A stretch of 64,000 nt of DNA from Rhodoferax sp. GTDB taxonomy: Bacteria > Pseudomonadota > Gammaproteobacteria > Burkholderiales > Burkholderiaceae_C. Every line of letters begins with the position of its first letter. Positions within the stretch are counted from its first letter, which is position 1. A program made the position numbers and the translations under genes. The notes under the pieces were generated by a model. It did no database searches and had not been told where the DNA came from. It worked only from the letters and a program-made list of their open reading frames with translations. The DNA is taken from assembly GCF_030697375.1 (NCBI RefSeq), contig NZ_JAUYQD010000062.1:1-64000 (forward strand), in the 5' to 3' direction. Shown here piece after piece: positions 63,396-64,000 of the stretch.

Positions 63396-63607
63396 AAAAA
63401 GCCCGGGCCTAGACTTGAAAGTCCAGACACCGGGCTCGACGGCTGACCTCAAGTCTATGCCGTCAGGACTGGCATTACAGGAGATTAAAGTCCCACAATG
63501 CACGCGAAGCAATGGATTGCCTCCTAGAGAATGTCGGGGCCGCTTTATCACGCTACCATCCCGGTGCATAACTGGCTACTGCCGACAGAGCGCTTGAAAT
63601 CTCAAGC
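63396..63607 (-). ncRNA. Candidate structured non-coding RNA with own promoter and terminator
   Basis: No reading frame is plausible here, but the minus strand has a good promoter just upstream (TTGAAA at 63642-63637, 17-base spacer, TAGAGT at 63619-63614) and a long terminator hairpin at its end (AGCCCGG...CCGGGCT at 63400-63436 with an inner CTGGACTT/AAGTCTAG stem, then five T). The predicted RNA of about 212 bases contains further hairpins: GCTTGA-GATT-TCAAGC at the 5' end, GCAAT-CC-ATTGC, a GCATT...AATGC arm and GACGGC...GCCGTC. I could not match it to tmRNA, RNase P, 4.5S or 6S RNA from memory. Confidence 0.5.
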
Positions 63608-63613
63608 AACTAG

Positions 63614-63642
63614 ACTCTAGTCACGGAGTGGGTCCGTTTCAA
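63614..63642 (-). promoter_or_regulatory. Promoter of the candidate RNA gene
   Basis: The minus strand shows -35 TTGAAA and -10 TAGAGT separated by exactly 17 bases, which places the start point near 63607 at the first hairpin of the candidate RNA. Confidence 0.5.
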
Positions 63643-63776
63643 ATCAACTTTTTAAATGGCTTTGAGCATGGTCATTGCCAAATTTGTCGTTCCTGGCAGA
63701 CCATTGCAATACCGCATCCAGCCTGAAAACGCCGCCCTTACGATCAAAAATAGAATAACAAACCTATTTAATATTG

Positions 63777-63806
63777 TTGACCTGGCATAATCAACCCCTC
63801 TAGAAT
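63777..63806 (+). promoter_or_regulatory. Promoter of the gene entering at the right edge
   Basis: The -35 TTGACC (63777-63782) and -10 TAGAAT (63801-63806) are separated by 18 bases. Transcription would start near 63813, giving a leader of about 180 bases before the ATG at 63993. The long GC-rich leader may hold a regulatory structure. Confidence 0.55.
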
Positions 63807-63992
63807 CCGCCCATCCCGAAGTCTATCTAGGGATAACCCGCACCCGCTGCCGAACCCGGCATATTCAAATCGCTGCACATGTCGAGTCGACGCCGCAGGA
63901 TATTGATAGCGTACCAACCCAAACGAGGCGCCCAAAGTCGCCGCACTGCCCCCAGTGCATGACCCAAGCCCCACGCTAAAGAAGGAAGAGCT

Positions 63993-64000
63993 ATGACAGC
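63993..64000 (+). CDS. Start of an unidentified gene (cut by the window edge)
   Basis: An ATG at 63993 follows GAAGGAAGAG, a very good ribosome-binding site, and a sigma-70 type promoter lies 190 bases upstream. Only ATG-ACA and two bases are visible, so the product cannot be named. Confidence 0.55.

Noticed and set aside
63396-63607. Identification of the candidate RNA as 6S RNA, tmRNA or RNase P RNA
   Set aside because: It lacks the long rod with central bubble of 6S, the tag reading frame of tmRNA and the conserved P4 sequences of RNase P, so I left it unnamed.

Overview
The window is chromosomal DNA from a beta-proteobacterium, most likely a member of the Comamonadaceae (Burkholderiales, of Rhodoferax or Polaromonas type). 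The evidence is gene order typical of that family (iscR-S-U-A-hscBA-fdx-dnaQ; exbB-exbD-lpxK-ycaR-kdsB-adk; cysS-glycosylase-accA-tilS-lysC), a phasin and an extracellular PHB depolymerase, and several copies of a short interspersed repeat with the core ATAGCTGCTTGCGC. I infer the genus-level placement from style, not from a database match. No phage, insertion sequence, integron or CRISPR array was seen.

Layout, left to right. 1-7717: a type II secretion/pseudopilus locus on the minus strand (GspG, GspF, three pseudopilins), preceded by a very large exported beta-propeller protein and followed by the start of a second exported protein. Both exported proteins carry the same GWNL-type module. 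7914-16413: tRNA-Val, dnaQ, the complete ISC iron-sulfur operon with an IscR box, and uvrB. 16431-17021: a membrane-anchored Mrr-like protein with a degenerate active site. 17103-26257: a striking cluster of sigma-54 activator, HAAT-family ABC importer (livK, G, F, H, M), a secreted type 2 PHB depolymerase placed between livK and livG, and a terminal alpha/beta hydrolase. 26411-29962: an ABC-2 exporter with HlyD-type adaptor and TetR repressor. 30202-32140: phasin, possible small RNA, patatin-like lipoprotein and a decayed DUF1499 gene. 32157-36341: clpA, clpS, icd. 36591-39092: DUF192 protein, sodB, xseA. 39376-43259: ExbB/ExbD, lpxK, ycaR, kdsB, adk. 43300-46517: asparaginase, lexA with two SOS boxes, a small lexA-linked gene and a 2-hydroxyacid dehydrogenase. 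46525-54125: FimV-like protein, tRNA-Ser, lysC, tilS, accA, a HhH-GPD glycosylase and cysS. 54310-60293: TPR protein, L,D-transpeptidase, two cyclophilins, lpxH and a GAF/HD-GYP protein. 60319-63090: a DUF349 protein. 63091-64000: a gene-poor stretch holding a candidate structured RNA and the start of the next gene.

The most interesting system is the 17-26 kb cluster. It looks like one regulon that breaks down extracellular polyhydroxybutyrate, imports the hydroxybutyrate products through a 'branched-chain amino acid' type ABC transporter, and finishes them with a cytoplasmic esterase. It has a textbook sigma-54 promoter (TGGCAC-N5-TTGC) and a pair of similar dyad sites directly downstream of its own activator gene. 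The second notable theme is the interspersed repeat. It occurs between genes and also in frame inside tilS and the DUF349 gene, where it encodes nearly the same 15-residue peptide, and possibly inside lpxK.
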